The translations under genes and the position numbers were made by a program. 64,000 nucleotides of DNA, from NCBI RefSeq assembly GCF_022524485.1, contig NZ_JAKXMK010000011.1:208087-272086 (forward strand). Direction: 5' to 3'. Source of the stretch: Pseudonocardia alaniniphila (lineage in GTDB: Bacteria > Actinomycetota > Actinomycetes > Mycobacteriales > Pseudonocardiaceae). The notes under the pieces were generated by a model, which was given only the letters and a program-made list of their open reading frames with translations, was not told the DNA's origin and ran no database searches. Positions 16,202 through 25,529 of the stretch are shown piece by piece (within the stretch, counting starts at the first letter, position 1; the number at the start of each line of letters is the position of its first letter).

Positions 16202-16717
16202 TCACGCTTCGGGGAAGCTCCACCTGGTCTGGCTGTACGGGGCCTTGCCGAAGCCGAACGCCGTGGTCGGCTCGATCCGGTACACCAGCGCCAGGCCGTG
16301 GCCGCCGTCGAAGCCGCCGTCGCGGAGGTCGAAGTGCCACTCGCTGCCGTACTTCTTCTCCCACGCGTCGGCGAGGGCCTGCAGGCGGTGCGGGTCCGCC
16401 ACCCGCTCGGCTCGGCCTTCGACCACCAGGTCCAGCCCGCCGTGCAGGGCGTTGGTGCCGGTGGTGAGGACGACGTGGGGGTTGGTGGCGAGGTTGTGTG
16501 CCTTGCGTTCGTCCTCACCCGTGCAGATGTGCGGGGCGCCGTCGAGCCAGACGCTCAGCAGTGGGGTGACGTGGGGGCGTCCGTCCGGCCGCACCGTGGA
16601 CAACCAGGCCACTTCCGCCGCGGCGAACTGCTCCTGGGCATCGGCCCATGGGGTAGCCGTGGCTCCGGGATCGCCGTAGCGGTGGTCGATGGTGGTGTCC
16701 GGCTCGGTGCGCCGCAT
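16202..16717 (-). CDS. pyridoxamine 5'-phosphate oxidase/F420-binding split-barrel protein
   Basis: 171 aa. The split-barrel fold shows as WLSTVRPDGRPHVTPLLSVW at residues 38-57, then ICTGEDERKAHNL and VVLTTGTNA. This is the common actinobacterial PPOX family, whose members bind FMN or F420. A C-terminal AFGFGKAPYSQTRWSF is typical of F420-dependent or heme-binding relatives. It lies about 80 bases downstream of the epoxide hydrolase-like gene on the same strand and may be co-transcribed. Cofactor and substrate are not determinable. Confidence 0.8.
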   Translation of the reverse strand: MRRTEPDTTIDHRYGDPGATATPWADAQEQFAAAEVAWLSTVRPDGRPHVTPLLSVWLDGAPHICTGEDERKAHNLATNPHVVLTTGTNALHGGLDLVVEGRAERVADPHRLQALADAWEKKYGSEWHFDLRDGGFDGGHGLALVYRIEPTTAFGFGKAPYSQTRWSFPEA

Positions 16718-16797
16718 CCTTGCTCCTCTGCTCGGGCTGCTGGTGCTTCCCGAGATGGAGACCGTGCCGGGCGGTGGTTCTCATCGCCCACGGTTCG

Positions 16798-17667
16798 TCA
16801 GGCGAAGAACTCCGTGAGCAGTTCGTTGACGCGCTCCCTGGCGGTGACGGGGAGGAAGTGGCCGACGCCGGGGAGCTTGACGTAGCGCCAGGGCCCGGTC
16901 ACGTACTTCTTCGACTCGATGATCTGACGCTCGCCGAGCGCCGGGTCGTGCTCGCCGTGGATGGCGAGCACGGGACAGGTGACCGGCGGCAGGTCGACGC
17001 CGAAGGAGTCCTGGGCGAACACCACCGGCGGCATGTTGGCGCGGTACCAGTTCAACCCCGCGACGAGCGCGCCGGGACGTTCGAGGTCGGCGAGCTGGCG
17101 GTCGACGTCCGGGTCCTGGCCGCGGGGGATCCCGCCGTGGATCCAGCGACGGAACATCGCCCAGTCGTCGAGCGGCAGTTGCTCCTCGGCGGCCTGGAAC
17201 TGGAACCACAGCATGTACCAGGAGAGCTGTTTCTGTTCGAGCCCGGCGCTCATGAAGGCCTCCGGATGCCCGACCGAGAGCGCGGCAAGGTGACGGACGC
17301 GGTCGGGTGCGGTGGCGGCGAGGCCCCAGCCGATCGGCGCGCCCCAGTCGTGGGCAGCGATGGAGACATGGTCGACGCCGCAGTGATCGAGCAGGTCGGT
17401 GACGTCGGTCGTGAGGGCGGCGAGGGAGTAGGCCCCCGGGTCGGCAGGACGGTCGCTGTCGCCGAACCCGCGCAGGTCGGGCGCGATGACCCGGTGGCCG
17501 GCGTCGACGAGCGCGCGGATCTGGTACCGCCACATCGTCGCCCGGTCGGGAAAGCCGTGCAGGAGCAGCACAGCGGGCCCTGTCCCCACATCGATGACGT
17601 TCAACGTGGCCCCGCTCAGCCCGATCCGGGTGGCCTCGAATTCGTGCGGATCGCGCTCTCCGGTCAT
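16798..17667 (-). CDS. epoxide hydrolase-like alpha/beta hydrolase
   Basis: 289 aa from ATG 17667, preceded by GGGGGACCG. The sequence has HGFPD (oxyanion hole, residues 37-41) and nucleophile Asp107 in AAHDWGAP, which replaces the Ser of esterases. A charge-relay Asp follows in IHGEHDPAL, and a final His in LPGVGHFLP. An Asp nucleophile and HGxP motif mark epoxide hydrolases and haloalkane dehalogenases; the HGxP form favours epoxide hydrolase. A later GLNWYRANMPP segment could supply the ring-opening Tyr. Confidence 0.85.
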   Translation of the reverse strand: MTGERDPHEFEATRIGLSGATLNVIDVGTGPAVLLLHGFPDRATMWRYQIRALVDAGHRVIAPDLRGFGDSDRPADPGAYSLAALTTDVTDLLDHCGVDHVSIAAHDWGAPIGWGLAATAPDRVRHLAALSVGHPEAFMSAGLEQKQLSWYMLWFQFQAAEEQLPLDDWAMFRRWIHGGIPRGQDPDVDRQLADLERPGALVAGLNWYRANMPPVVFAQDSFGVDLPPVTCPVLAIHGEHDPALGERQIIESKKYVTGPWRYVKLPGVGHFLPVTARERVNELLTEFFA

Positions 17668-18028
17668 CGGTCCCCCGTTGTGAATTGCCGCCGGCAGCTG
17701 TGGAGCAAGCCTATGTGCAATCACGTCCGCCACCGGTACGGAATATGCGAAGGAGCGAAACGATCCGCGTCATGGATGCGGTCGGCGATGCCGGAGCGGA
17801 CCGGCAGAGGCGCCAGGAGCAGCGCCGATACCTGCTGATGGCGTCCGCGGCGACGGTCGGCAGGCGGAGCGTGTTCGGTCGTCAGGTCGACGGCCGAGTG
17901 CCGAGTACTGCACTGAAGAGGCGATGTGCCGTGTTTGCGCCGCGCGTAACGTCTGCGGCCGACCTTCCCGCCTGCAGCGCACCGGGACCGCTTTCGCAGC
18001 AGGCCGCCAGGCTAAGGGGTTTGGACCC
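17668..18028. other. intergenic region between divergent genes
   Basis: About 360 bases separate the epoxide hydrolase-like gene from the flavoenzyme gene. One reading frame from ATG 17773 runs through it, but it has no ribosome-binding site at a proper distance and no recognisable domain. I see no clear operator or RNA. Confidence 0.4.
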
Positions 18029-19465
18029 ATGACCGTTGACGTCATCACCCGCGACGGTTCGCAGGTACGCGTCCCCGACGACGCGGTGGACGGGCTGGCG
18101 TCGCGGATGCGGGGTGCGCTCGTGAGGGGCGACGACCCGGCCGCCGACGCCGAGCCGTGCGAGGTGTGGAACGCCATGCACGTCGGACGCCCCGCGCTGA
18201 CGGCACGCTGCTCGGGCACAGCCGACGTCGTCGACGCGGTGAACTTCGCCCGGGAGTGGGGCCTGCTGCTGGCGGTGCGCGGTGGCGGGCACTCGGTCGC
18301 CGGGTTCTCCACGGTGCAGGACGGCATGGTCGTCGACCTGTCCGGGATGCGGGGCGTCCAGGTCGACCCCGACCGGCGGCTGGCCCGCGTGCAGGCGGGG
18401 GCGTTGCTCGGGGACGTCGACCGGGAGACGCAGGCCTTCGGCCTCGCGACGCCGCTGGGCCGGGTGTCCGAGACGGGAGTGGCCGGCCTCAGCCTGGGCG
18501 GGGGTTACGGCCACCTGCAGAACCGGCACGGGCTGTCGTGCGACAACATCGTCGCGGCGCAGGTGGTGTGTGCCGACGGGGAGATCCGCACCGCCTCGGC
18601 CGGCGTCAACCCCGATCTGTACTGGGCGCTGCGCGGGGGCGGCGGCAACTTCGGGATCGTCGCGTCCTTCACCTTCCGGCTGTGCCCACTCGGCCCGACC
18701 GTGGCTTTCGCCGGGACGTTCTACCCGCTGGAGGATCTCGCGGACGTCGAGCGCCGATGGCGTGACCATGTCGTCGGCGCACCCGACGCCGTCACCTCGT
18801 TCGTCGTCTCGTTGACCTTTCCGGCCGCACCCGGAATGCCCGAGGTGATCCACGACCGGCCGGTGGCGGTCGTCGGCGGTCTCTACGCCGGGGATCCCGA
18901 CGACGGGATGCGGGTGCTTGCGCCATTGCGCGAGCTGGGCACCCCGCTGTTCGACCTGTCACAGCCGATGCCCTACAGCGTTGTGCAGTCCTCGTTCGAC
19001 GCGCTGTTTCCCCGCGGGGTGCTGCGGGCCTACTGGAAGTCTCAGTACCTCGACGCGCTCACCGACGACGCCATTGACGCGATCGCCGCGCGAGCGCTCG
19101 ACCGGCCCGGCCCGATGACCCTGGTCAACACCTTCCACATCGGTGGTGCGGTGCACGCCGTCGGGGCGGAGGAAACGGCGTTCGCGGAGCGGTCCTCGCC
19201 GTTCATGGTGTCGTTCGACACGATGTGGACGGACGCGGCGCAGGATTCCGAGGCGGTCGACTGGGGACGGTCCGCGTGGCAGGAGATGGCCAAGTTCGGC
19301 AACGGGAACGTCTTCCTGAACTTCACCGGCCTTGCCGACGAGCCGGCGCAGGCGGGGGTGGACAGCGCGTTCGGACGCAACCTGCGCAGGCTCGCTCAGG
19401 TCAAGGCGGCCTACGACCCGGACAATCTGTTCCAGGTGAACAACAACGTCCTGCCGGCGTCGTAA
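18029..19465 (+). CDS. BBE-type FAD-linked oxidoreductase
   Basis: 478 aa from ATG 18029, with AAGGGG 9 bases upstream. FAD-binding PCMH domain with the covalent-attachment His88 in RGGGHSVAGF. GLSLGGGYGHLQNRHGLSCDN follows at the second contact region without the Cys seen in bicovalent members, so attachment is probably single. The C-terminal berberine-bridge domain ends YDPDNLFQVNNNVLP, a signature of the family. These enzymes oxidise alcohols, sugars or alkaloid-like substrates with O2. It converges on an SDR gene only 4 bases away. Confidence 0.88.
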   Translation: MTVDVITRDGSQVRVPDDAVDGLASRMRGALVRGDDPAADAEPCEVWNAMHVGRPALTARCSGTADVVDAVNFAREWGLLLAVRGGGHSVAGFSTVQDGMVVDLSGMRGVQVDPDRRLARVQAGALLGDVDRETQAFGLATPLGRVSETGVAGLSLGGGYGHLQNRHGLSCDNIVAAQVVCADGEIRTASAGVNPDLYWALRGGGGNFGIVASFTFRLCPLGPTVAFAGTFYPLEDLADVERRWRDHVVGAPDAVTSFVVSLTFPAAPGMPEVIHDRPVAVVGGLYAGDPDDGMRVLAPLRELGTPLFDLSQPMPYSVVQSSFDALFPRGVLRAYWKSQYLDALTDDAIDAIAARALDRPGPMTLVNTFHIGGAVHAVGAEETAFAERSSPFMVSFDTMWTDAAQDSEAVDWGRSAWQEMAKFGNGNVFLNFTGLADEPAQAGVDSAFGRNLRRLAQVKAAYDPDNLFQVNNNVLPAS

Positions 19466-19469
19466 CCGC

Positions 19470-20255
19470 TCAGACCTCGTGCGCCTCGGGGTCGCGCGCG
19501 AGCACGGATCGGCCCCCGTCGACGGGAACGGTGGCGCCCGTGATGAAGCTCGCCTCGGTCGACAGGAGGTGGGCGATCGTGGCCGCCACCTCGTCGGGCC
19601 TCCCGACCCGGCCGGCCGGATGCAGGAGGCGCATCTCCTCCTCCACCCGCGCCGCGGCGTCCGGCCCGAGTTCGTGCAGCAGCGCCGCGTACCGCTCGGT
19701 CGCGATCGAGCCGAGCGCCACGGCGTTCACCCGGATCCCGTGGCCCCCGTACTCGACGGCTACGGCCCTGGTCAGCCCCTCGATCGCGGCTTTGGCCGTG
19801 ACGTAGGGGGTGCAGCCGGGAACCGCGCGCCCCGCTTGGTGGGACGACACGTTGACGATTGCCCCGCCCGTGCCCGCGGCGAGGAAGCGGCGTACCGCCA
19901 CCGTGCAGCCGACGACCGCCGGGGCGAGGTTCGCGGTCACGAGATCGATCACCTCACGCGCCGACGAGGTGTGCAGAGAGGCGTCGCGGAACAGCGCAGC
20001 GTTGTTCACCCATCCGCCAAGCGGCGCAAGCTCTTCGGCGCGATCGGCCGCTTGAGCTGCGACCTTCTCGTCGGAGGCATCGCCGACAACTGCCACGGCT
20101 GTAGGGTGTTCGACGAGCCAGCCCAGGGACGTGGAGTCGAGTTCGACGGCGACGACGAAGCCGCCGTCATGGATGAGCCGCTCGACCACAGCGCGTCCCA
20201 CGCCACGGCCACCGCCCGTGACGACGTAGGAGCAGGAGTTACCGCTCGTCGTCAT
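19470..20255 (-). CDS. short-chain dehydrogenase/reductase
   Basis: 261 aa from ATG 20255; an upstream ATG at 20267 carries the AAGG that probably serves this start. Classical SDR motifs: TGGGRGVG for cofactor binding, NNAALF, a catalytic Ser in VNVSSHQAG, and Y-V-T-A-K. C-terminal FITGATVPVDGG is standard. The acidic residue after beta-2 (VVAVELD) suggests NAD rather than NADP. Substrate unknown. It diverges from the ectoine operon. Confidence 0.88.
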   Translation of the reverse strand: MTTSGNSCSYVVTGGGRGVGRAVVERLIHDGGFVVAVELDSTSLGWLVEHPTAVAVVGDASDEKVAAQAADRAEELAPLGGWVNNAALFRDASLHTSSAREVIDLVTANLAPAVVGCTVAVRRFLAAGTGGAIVNVSSHQAGRAVPGCTPYVTAKAAIEGLTRAVAVEYGGHGIRVNAVALGSIATERYAALLHELGPDAAARVEEEMRLLHPAGRVGRPDEVAATIAHLLSTEASFITGATVPVDGGRSVLARDPEAHEV

Positions 20256-20523
20256 CGCGCCTTTCACATGGCGCAGCCAACCAGGCCACGTGGATCACTG
20301 TGACCAACGTTGCACACACGTGATCCGCAGATCGATCCGGCGGTGGCCACGGGCTGGGCGACGCACCGCCGAGACCGGCGGTGAGCAGGCAGCTTCCTGG
20401 GGTACCCGCCCACGCCTGCGCCAGACCTGGAGGTGACAGGGAACGTGAAGCACCGTGAGGTGACGAGAGCGAGAGAGGCGCGAACCCGGCGGACCGGTTT
20501 CTTTACTGTTACTTTCCCCTGAC

Positions 20524-21060
20524 ATGGCCGCCTCTGCCACGGACTCCGCTGCAGCTGTCCGAGCCGTCGGAAGAGCACAGCTCTGCCGTCCAGATGTGGA
20601 TGACGGAGTTGCGTGCTGGCGACTTGCTGTAGCTACCCAAGTACTCGACGTCAACTCGCGTTACGCCTACCTGTTGTGGTTTCGAGATTTCGCGGCGACC
20701 TCGATCGTCGCGAAGATGAAAGGCGAGATCGTCGGTTTCGTGTCGGGATACCGGCGTCCTGACGAACGGCGCACCCTCGTCGTCTGGCAGGTCGCCGTGG
20801 ACGAGCGGGCTCGCGGCCAAGGCCTGGCTGCGGCGATGATCGACTCTCTTTTCGAGGGCGTCCCCGACACGGATCATCTCGAAACCACGATCACGCCCGA
20901 CAACGCGGGGTCGATCGCTCTCTTCCGGGCTTTCGCCAAGCGGAACGACGCAAAGGTACGGCGGAACGAGCTGTTCGGGCCCGACCTCCTCGGTGCAGGT
21001 CACGAGCCCGAAATCCTCTTCAGAATCGGTCCGATCGAGCGACCTGAGACGCAAGGATGA
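20524..21060 (+). CDS. ectA: L-2,4-diaminobutyrate N-gamma-acetyltransferase
   Basis: 178 aa. GNAT fold with the EctA-specific [17 protein letters not shown] and [25 protein letters not shown] (acetyl-CoA loop). Acetylates diaminobutyrate, the second step of ectoine synthesis. First gene of ectABCD; it overlaps or touches ectB at three tandem ATGs. No Shine-Dalgarno sequence is visible: the bases before ATG are pyrimidine-rich (TTTACTGTTACTTTCCCCTG), so the transcript may be leaderless or the promoter very close. Ectoine genes are normally induced by salt or temperature. Confidence 0.93.
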   Translation: MAASATDSAAAVRAVGRAQLCRPDVDDGVACWRLAVATQVLDVNSRYAYLLWFRDFAATSIVAKMKGEIVGFVSGYRRPDERRTLVVWQVAVDERARGQGLAAAMIDSLFEGVPDTDHLETTITPDNAGSIALFRAFAKRNDAKVRRNELFGPDLLGAGHEPEILFRIGPIERPETQG

Positions 21061-21062
21061 TG

Positions 21063-22325
21063 ATGACCGTTTTCGAAGATCTGGAATCTGAGGTACGAAG
21101 TTACTGCCGGAGCTGGCCCGTGGTGTTCGACACCGCGCAGGGTGCACGTCTGAACGACGTCGACGGCCGCTCCTACCTCGACTTCTTCGCGGGCGCCGGC
21201 GCCCTCAACTACGGGCACAACCCCCCGAAGCTGAAGGGGCCGATGCTGGAGTACCTGGCCAAGGACGGCATCACGCACGGCCTCGACATGTACACGGTGG
21301 CCAAAGGTGAGTTCCTGCACACCTTCGAGGAGATCGTGCTCAGGCCGCGCGACCTCGACTACAAGGTGCAGTTCCCCGGACCCACTGGCGCCAACTCGGT
21401 CGAATCGGCACTGAAACTGGCCCGGAAGATCACCGGCCGGGAGTCGATCATCAACTTCACCCACGCCTTCCACGGCATGACGCTCGGCGCGCTGTCGGTC
21501 ACCGGCAACTCGATGAAGCGGGGTGGCGCCGGGATCCCGCTGGTGCACGCAACACCGATGCCATTCGACAACTATTTCGATGGCACGGTGCCCGACTTCC
21601 TCTGGCTGGACCGGCTGTTGGGCGATGCCGGCAGTGGCCTCAACTACCCGGCGGCCGTCATCGTGGAGACGGTTCAGGGCGAGGGCGGAATCAATCCTGC
21701 CAGGGTCGAATGGTTGCAGGGTCTCGCCGATCTCTGTCACCGGCACGACATCCTGCTCATCGTCGACGACGTGCAGATGGGTGTGGGCCGCACGGGACCG
21801 TTCTTCTCCTTCGAGATCGCCGGCATCCGTCCGGATATCGTCTGCCTGTCCAAATCGATCAGCGGCTACGGCCTGCCGATGGCGCTCACCCTGATCAAAC
21901 CCGAATACGACCAGTGGGGTCCCGGCGAGCACAACGGGACATTCCGAGGCAACAACCTCGCATTCGTGACCGCCACTGCGGCGCTGCGCGAGTTCTGGTC
22001 GGATGACGTCATGGAGCGATCAACAATCGCCAAGGGCGAGCGCACGGAAGCAGCGCTGACGGAGCTGGCCGCAGAGTCGAGCGTGGTCGAGTTGACGCCG
22101 AAGGGTCGCGGACTGGCGCGAGGCCTGGCCTTCTCCCAGCCCGAACTGGCCGCCAAATCGTGTGCTGCGGCATTCGGCCGAGGGCTGCTGATGGAGACGT
22201 CGGGCCCGTCCGACGAGGTCATGAAGATCATGCCGCCGCTGACGATCACCGACGCCGAGCTGGAGGAGGGTCTCGCGATCGTGCGTGATTCCGTACTGGC
22301 GACTTTGGAAGGGGTTTCGGCGTGA
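21063..22325 (+). CDS. ectB: diaminobutyrate-2-oxoglutarate transaminase
   Basis: 420 aa from the third of three consecutive ATGs (21057, 21060, 21063), chosen for the AAGG 6 bases upstream. Class III PLP aminotransferase: [20 protein letters not shown], a [12 protein letters not shown]sp that contacts PLP, and the Schiff-base lysine in [10 protein letters not shown]. Converts aspartate semialdehyde and glutamate to diaminobutyrate, the first committed ectoine step. Tightly coupled to ectA and ectC. Confidence 0.94.
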   Translation: MTVFEDLESEVRSYCRSWPVVFDTAQGARLNDVDGRSYLDFFAGAGALNYGHNPPKLKGPMLEYLAKDGITHGLDMYTVAKGEFLHTFEEIVLRPRDLDYKVQFPGPTGANSVESALKLARKITGRESIINFTHAFHGMTLGALSVTGNSMKRGGAGIPLVHATPMPFDNYFDGTVPDFLWLDRLLGDAGSGLNYPAAVIVETVQGEGGINPARVEWLQGLADLCHRHDILLIVDDVQMGVGRTGPFFSFEIAGIRPDIVCLSKSISGYGLPMALTLIKPEYDQWGPGEHNGTFRGNNLAFVTATAALREFWSDDVMERSTIAKGERTEAALTELAAESSVVELTPKGRGLARGLAFSQPELAAKSCAAAFGRGLLMETSGPSDEVMKIMPPLTITDAELEEGLAIVRDSVLATLEGVSA

Positions 22326-22732
22326 TCGTGCGCACCCTCCAGGAGATCACCGACACCGAGCGCGACGTCAAGACCGAGCACTGGCGCAGCAAGCGGATCG
22401 TCCTGGCGGGCGACGGGGTCGGGTTCTCACTGCACGAGACCGTGCTGGAGGCCGGCTCGATCAACGACTTCTGGTACGCCCACCACATCGAGGCCGTCTG
22501 GGTCATCGAGGGCGAGGGCGAGCTGCACGACAAGGACAACGACGTGACCTACCAGCTCCGGCCTGGCTCGGTCTACGTCCTGAGCGGCCACGAGCACCAC
22601 CAGCTGCGTCCGCGTACGGAGATGCGGACGGTCTGCGTGTTCAACCCGCCGGTGACGGGAGGCGAGGTCCACGACGAGAACGGCGTCTACCCCCTGATCG
22701 TCCTGCCAAATCCGGAGGAGGAGGCTTCCTGA
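22322..22732 (+). CDS. ectC: L-ectoine synthase
   Basis: 136 aa from GTG 22322, overlapping the ectB stop by 4 bases. Single cupin fold with the EctC signature [19 protein letters not shown] and the iron-binding region [12 protein letters not shown]. Cyclises N-gamma-acetyl-diaminobutyrate to ectoine. Length is typical of the family. Confidence 0.95.
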   Translation: MIVRTLQEITDTERDVKTEHWRSKRIVLAGDGVGFSLHETVLEAGSINDFWYAHHIEAVWVIEGEGELHDKDNDVTYQLRPGSVYVLSGHEHHQLRPRTEMRTVCVFNPPVTGGEVHDENGVYPLIVLPNPEEEAS

Positions 22733-23637
22733 TGACCCTGGTCGACACCGCAACTGCCGACCGTTACCCCACCCGCGTCGCCGATCGGCCCGCACTGCTC
22801 GACCGTGTCGAGCCCACCGTCTGGGCCGGTATGGATGTGCCCGGTCATCTGTCGCCCGCCGAGCTCGCCGCGCACGAGCGCGACGGCTTCGTCACGGTGC
22901 CGGAGCTGCTGACACCCGCCGAGGTGGCCACGTACAGCGCGGAGCTCGACCGGCTGGCCTCGGACCCCGCGATCCGTGAGGACGAGCGAACGGTCGTCGA
23001 GAAGACGTCGCAGCAGGTGCGCTCCATCTTCGAGGTGCACCGGATCAGCGACGCCGTCGCCGCGCTCGTCGCCGACGAGCGGGTGGCCGGGCGGGCCCGC
23101 CAGATCCTCGGTTCCGACGTCTACGTCCACCAGAGCCGCATCAACTACAAGCCGGGCTTCGGTGGCGGCGGCTTCTACTGGCACTCGGACTTCGAGACCT
23201 GGCACGCCGAGGACGGCATGCCCACGCCGCGGGCGGTGAGCATCTCGATCGCGCTCACCGAGAACTACCCGCACAACGGCTGTCTCATGATCATGCCCGG
23301 ATCGCACCGCACCTTCGTCGCGTGCGTGGGAGAGACGCCTGCCGACCACTACAAGGAGTCCCTGCGCGAGCAGGAGATCGGCACACCCGACCCGGAGAGC
23401 CTCACGACCCTCGCCGACCGGCACGGGATCGCGATGCTGACCGGTGCGGCCGGGTCGGCCACGCTGTTCGACTCCAACTGCATGCACGGCTCCGCGAGCA
23501 ACATCACGCCGTACTCGCGGTCGAACATCTTCGTGGTGTTCAACAGCGTGGACAACGGCCTGACCGAGCCGTTCTCGGCGCCGTCACCACGGCCGTCCTA
23601 CATCGCGGCGCGGGAGATCACGCCGATCCCGGGTTAG
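22732..23637 (+). CDS. ectD: ectoine 5-hydroxylase
   Basis: 301 aa. The ATG overlaps the ectC stop (TGATG) and has GGAGGAGGAGG upstream, the best ribosome site in the operon. Fe(II)/2-oxoglutarate dioxygenase with iron ligands H151, D153 (FYWHSDFETWH) and H252 (NCMHGSASN); YSRSN provides the 2-oxoglutarate Arg. Converts ectoine to 5-hydroxyectoine, so the strain should make both solutes. No ask_ect aspartokinase gene follows; a weak hairpin (CCGATAC...GTATCGG, 23707-23727) lies in the convergent gap. Confidence 0.94.
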   Translation: MTLVDTATADRYPTRVADRPALLDRVEPTVWAGMDVPGHLSPAELAAHERDGFVTVPELLTPAEVATYSAELDRLASDPAIREDERTVVEKTSQQVRSIFEVHRISDAVAALVADERVAGRARQILGSDVYVHQSRINYKPGFGGGGFYWHSDFETWHAEDGMPTPRAVSISIALTENYPHNGCLMIMPGSHRTFVACVGETPADHYKESLREQEIGTPDPESLTTLADRHGIAMLTGAAGSATLFDSNCMHGSASNITPYSRSNIFVVFNSVDNGLTEPFSAPSPRPSYIAAREITPIPG

Positions 23638-23797
23638 TGTCGCGGAAACGGGGTTCCTTGCCCGGATCCGGTGTCCAGGTGGATGGATCGCAAGGCGGAG
23701 GAGGCGCCGATACCGCTGTTGTATCGGGGCCGACGACAACGCCGCGAGGCGCCGCCCGGGCGCCGGAGGCGGGTAAGACGACCTCGTTTCCTCGGCA

Positions 23798-24583
23798 CTA
23801 AACGGCGGGCTGCCTGCCGTCGAGGTCGAGGGGGAGCAGGTCAGGGCGCTTCGGTGTGAACCCGTCGCCCGTCCTGCGCCCCCTCAGCCGTCCGCGGACG
23901 TACGGCATCACGAAGTTGCGCATCCAGACGAGGTCCTCGACCTGGCGGTGGCGCCACGGTGCAGGGTCGGCCGCAGGCAGCGGGACGCGCCAGTCCTCGG
24001 CGACGGGCTCGCCGAGCGTCTCCAGCACGCGCAGCGCAACGCGGCGGTGGCCCTCGGCGGTGAGGTGCAGGCGGTCCTTGCCCCAGGTGCGGGGATCCGC
24101 CAGCGGGGCCATTCCCCAGAGGTCGACGACCGTGCTGCCGTGGCGCTCGGCGCTGGCCCGCATCAGCTCGTTGTAGCAGGCCACCCGCCCCCGCAGGCGG
24201 CGGATGAGCGGGTGCATCCGGCCCAGGTCGAAGCCGGTGAAGACGAACACCTGCGCGCCGGTGGCGGTGACCCGTTCCAGCGCGGCGTCGAATCGGCGCG
24301 CGAGGTCGTCGGTGTCGCAGGTGAAGCGGATGATGTCGTTGCCGCCTGCGCAGAACGCGATGAGGTCCGGCTGCAGCCGCTCGGCCACAGGGAGCTGGTC
24401 GGCGACGATCTGGTCGAGCAACTTGCCGCGTACGGCGAGGTTGGCGTAGCGATACCCCGGCCTGGTGGCGCCCAGCCGCTCCGCCACTCGGTCGGCCCAG
24501 CCCCGCGGCGTGCCGTCCGGCCGCCAGTCGTCCAGACCTTCCGTGAAGCTGTCACCGAGCGCCACGAAACTGTTCCCGGCCAC
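23798..24583 (-). CDS. SGNH/GDSL-family hydrolase
   Basis: 261 aa from GTG 24583, with GGAAGG about 8 bases upstream. The four SGNH blocks are present: GDSFTEG with nucleophile Ser12, the Gly in LAVRGK, GGND, and D-x-x-H in KDRLHL. No signal peptide, so it is cytoplasmic. Probably an esterase or lipase of broad type. The roughly 50-residue C-terminal extension rich in Pro and Arg is seen in actinobacterial members. Confidence 0.88.
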   Translation of the reverse strand: MAGNSFVALGDSFTEGLDDWRPDGTPRGWADRVAERLGATRPGYRYANLAVRGKLLDQIVADQLPVAERLQPDLIAFCAGGNDIIRFTCDTDDLARRFDAALERVTATGAQVFVFTGFDLGRMHPLIRRLRGRVACYNELMRASAERHGSTVVDLWGMAPLADPRTWGKDRLHLTAEGHRRVALRVLETLGEPVAEDWRVPLPAADPAPWRHRQVEDLVWMRNFVMPYVRGRLRGRRTGDGFTPKRPDLLPLDLDGRQPAV

Positions 24584-24745
24584 TTCACGTCCTTCCGTTC
24601 ATGTCCGCTTCACCCCTGTGTTGGGTGCAGATCGCTCCAATATCACCCAGGAGTAGCGGCGTGCGCCAGTGTCGGGCGGGTGATGTGCGGGCTTCCGAAG
24701 GAACGTGAAGCGCGCATCCGGGGCGAGATAAGGCACGCTTGCCTG

Positions 24746-25429
24746 GTGGCTCGTCGCAATCCCAAGCCCGACGCGTCGCTGGCGCACATCCTCGGTGGTC
24801 ACGGCGGTGCGATCGACGCGACGGTGCCGGTTGTCGGTTTCGTCCTGGTCTTCACCCTTGCCGACTCCGCGTCCTGGACGTCCCCCATCGCATGGGCGGC
24901 GGGTGCGGCGCTGCTCACAGCCGTCGTCATCGCCGTGGTCCGGCTCGCCGGTGGCAAGCAGCCGCGGGCCGTGCTGTTCGGCCTGCTCGGAGTGGCGGTG
25001 GCGGCGCTCGTGGCGCTCTACACCGGCCGGGCCGTCGACTTCTTCCTCGTCCAGATCGTGTCCAACGCGGCGAGTGCGCTCGCCTGGGCGGTCTCGATCG
25101 TGATCAGGTGGCCGCTGCTCGGTGTGGTCGTGGGCACCCTGCTCGGCCAGCGCACCCGCTGGCGGCGTGACCCCGACCTGCTACGGGGCTACCAGCGGGC
25201 CAGCTGGCTGTGGGTCGGCCAGTACCTGGTGCGTCTGGCCGTGTTCCTGCCGTTGTACGTGGCCGACGCCGTGGTCCCACTGGGCATCGCGCGGGCGGCG
25301 CTCACCTGGCCGCTCGTCGCGCTGTGCGTGGCGCTGTCCTGGCCGGTGCTCCGTTCGGCCCTGCCGGAGGGCCACCGTGGTCTGCGCCATCCGGCGGAAG
25401 GAGATGCCGGCTCCCGTTCGGCGACGTGA
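24746..25429 (+). CDS. DUF3159 family membrane protein
   Basis: 227 aa from GTG 24746; an earlier GTG at 24681 is less likely because the family starts close to this point. About six hydrophobic helices: VPVVGFVLVFTLAD, IAWAAGAALLTAVVIAVV, VLFGLLGVAVAALVALYTG and three more C-terminal ones. The GRAVDFFLVQI and YQRASWLWVGQYLVRL segments are typical of DUF3159. Function unknown; the family is confined to actinobacteria. The GC-rich C-terminal tail is probably disordered. Confidence 0.8.
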   Translation: MARRNPKPDASLAHILGGHGGAIDATVPVVGFVLVFTLADSASWTSPIAWAAGAALLTAVVIAVVRLAGGKQPRAVLFGLLGVAVAALVALYTGRAVDFFLVQIVSNAASALAWAVSIVIRWPLLGVVVGTLLGQRTRWRRDPDLLRGYQRASWLWVGQYLVRLAVFLPLYVADAVVPLGIARAALTWPLVALCVALSWPVLRSALPEGHRGLRHPAEGDAGSRSAT

Positions 25430-25484
25430 ACGATCTCACCCGACGTTGATCGTCTGGAGCGATCCGGAACGATCGTGCGTTGAA

Positions 25485-25504
25485 GAGCGGTACCCCGACC
25501 GCTC
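25485..25504. terminator. small hairpin, possible terminator
   Basis: GAGCGGT-ACCCCG-ACCGCTC, a 7-bp perfect stem between the DUF3159 gene and the next plus-strand gene. Confidence 0.35.
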
Positions 25505-25529
25505 GAAGACGTGATCGTCCACAGGAGCC

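Noticed and set aside
17773..18032. Small gene upstream of the flavoenzyme
   Set aside because: No ribosome-binding site at a workable distance; overlaps the flavoenzyme start; no family match.
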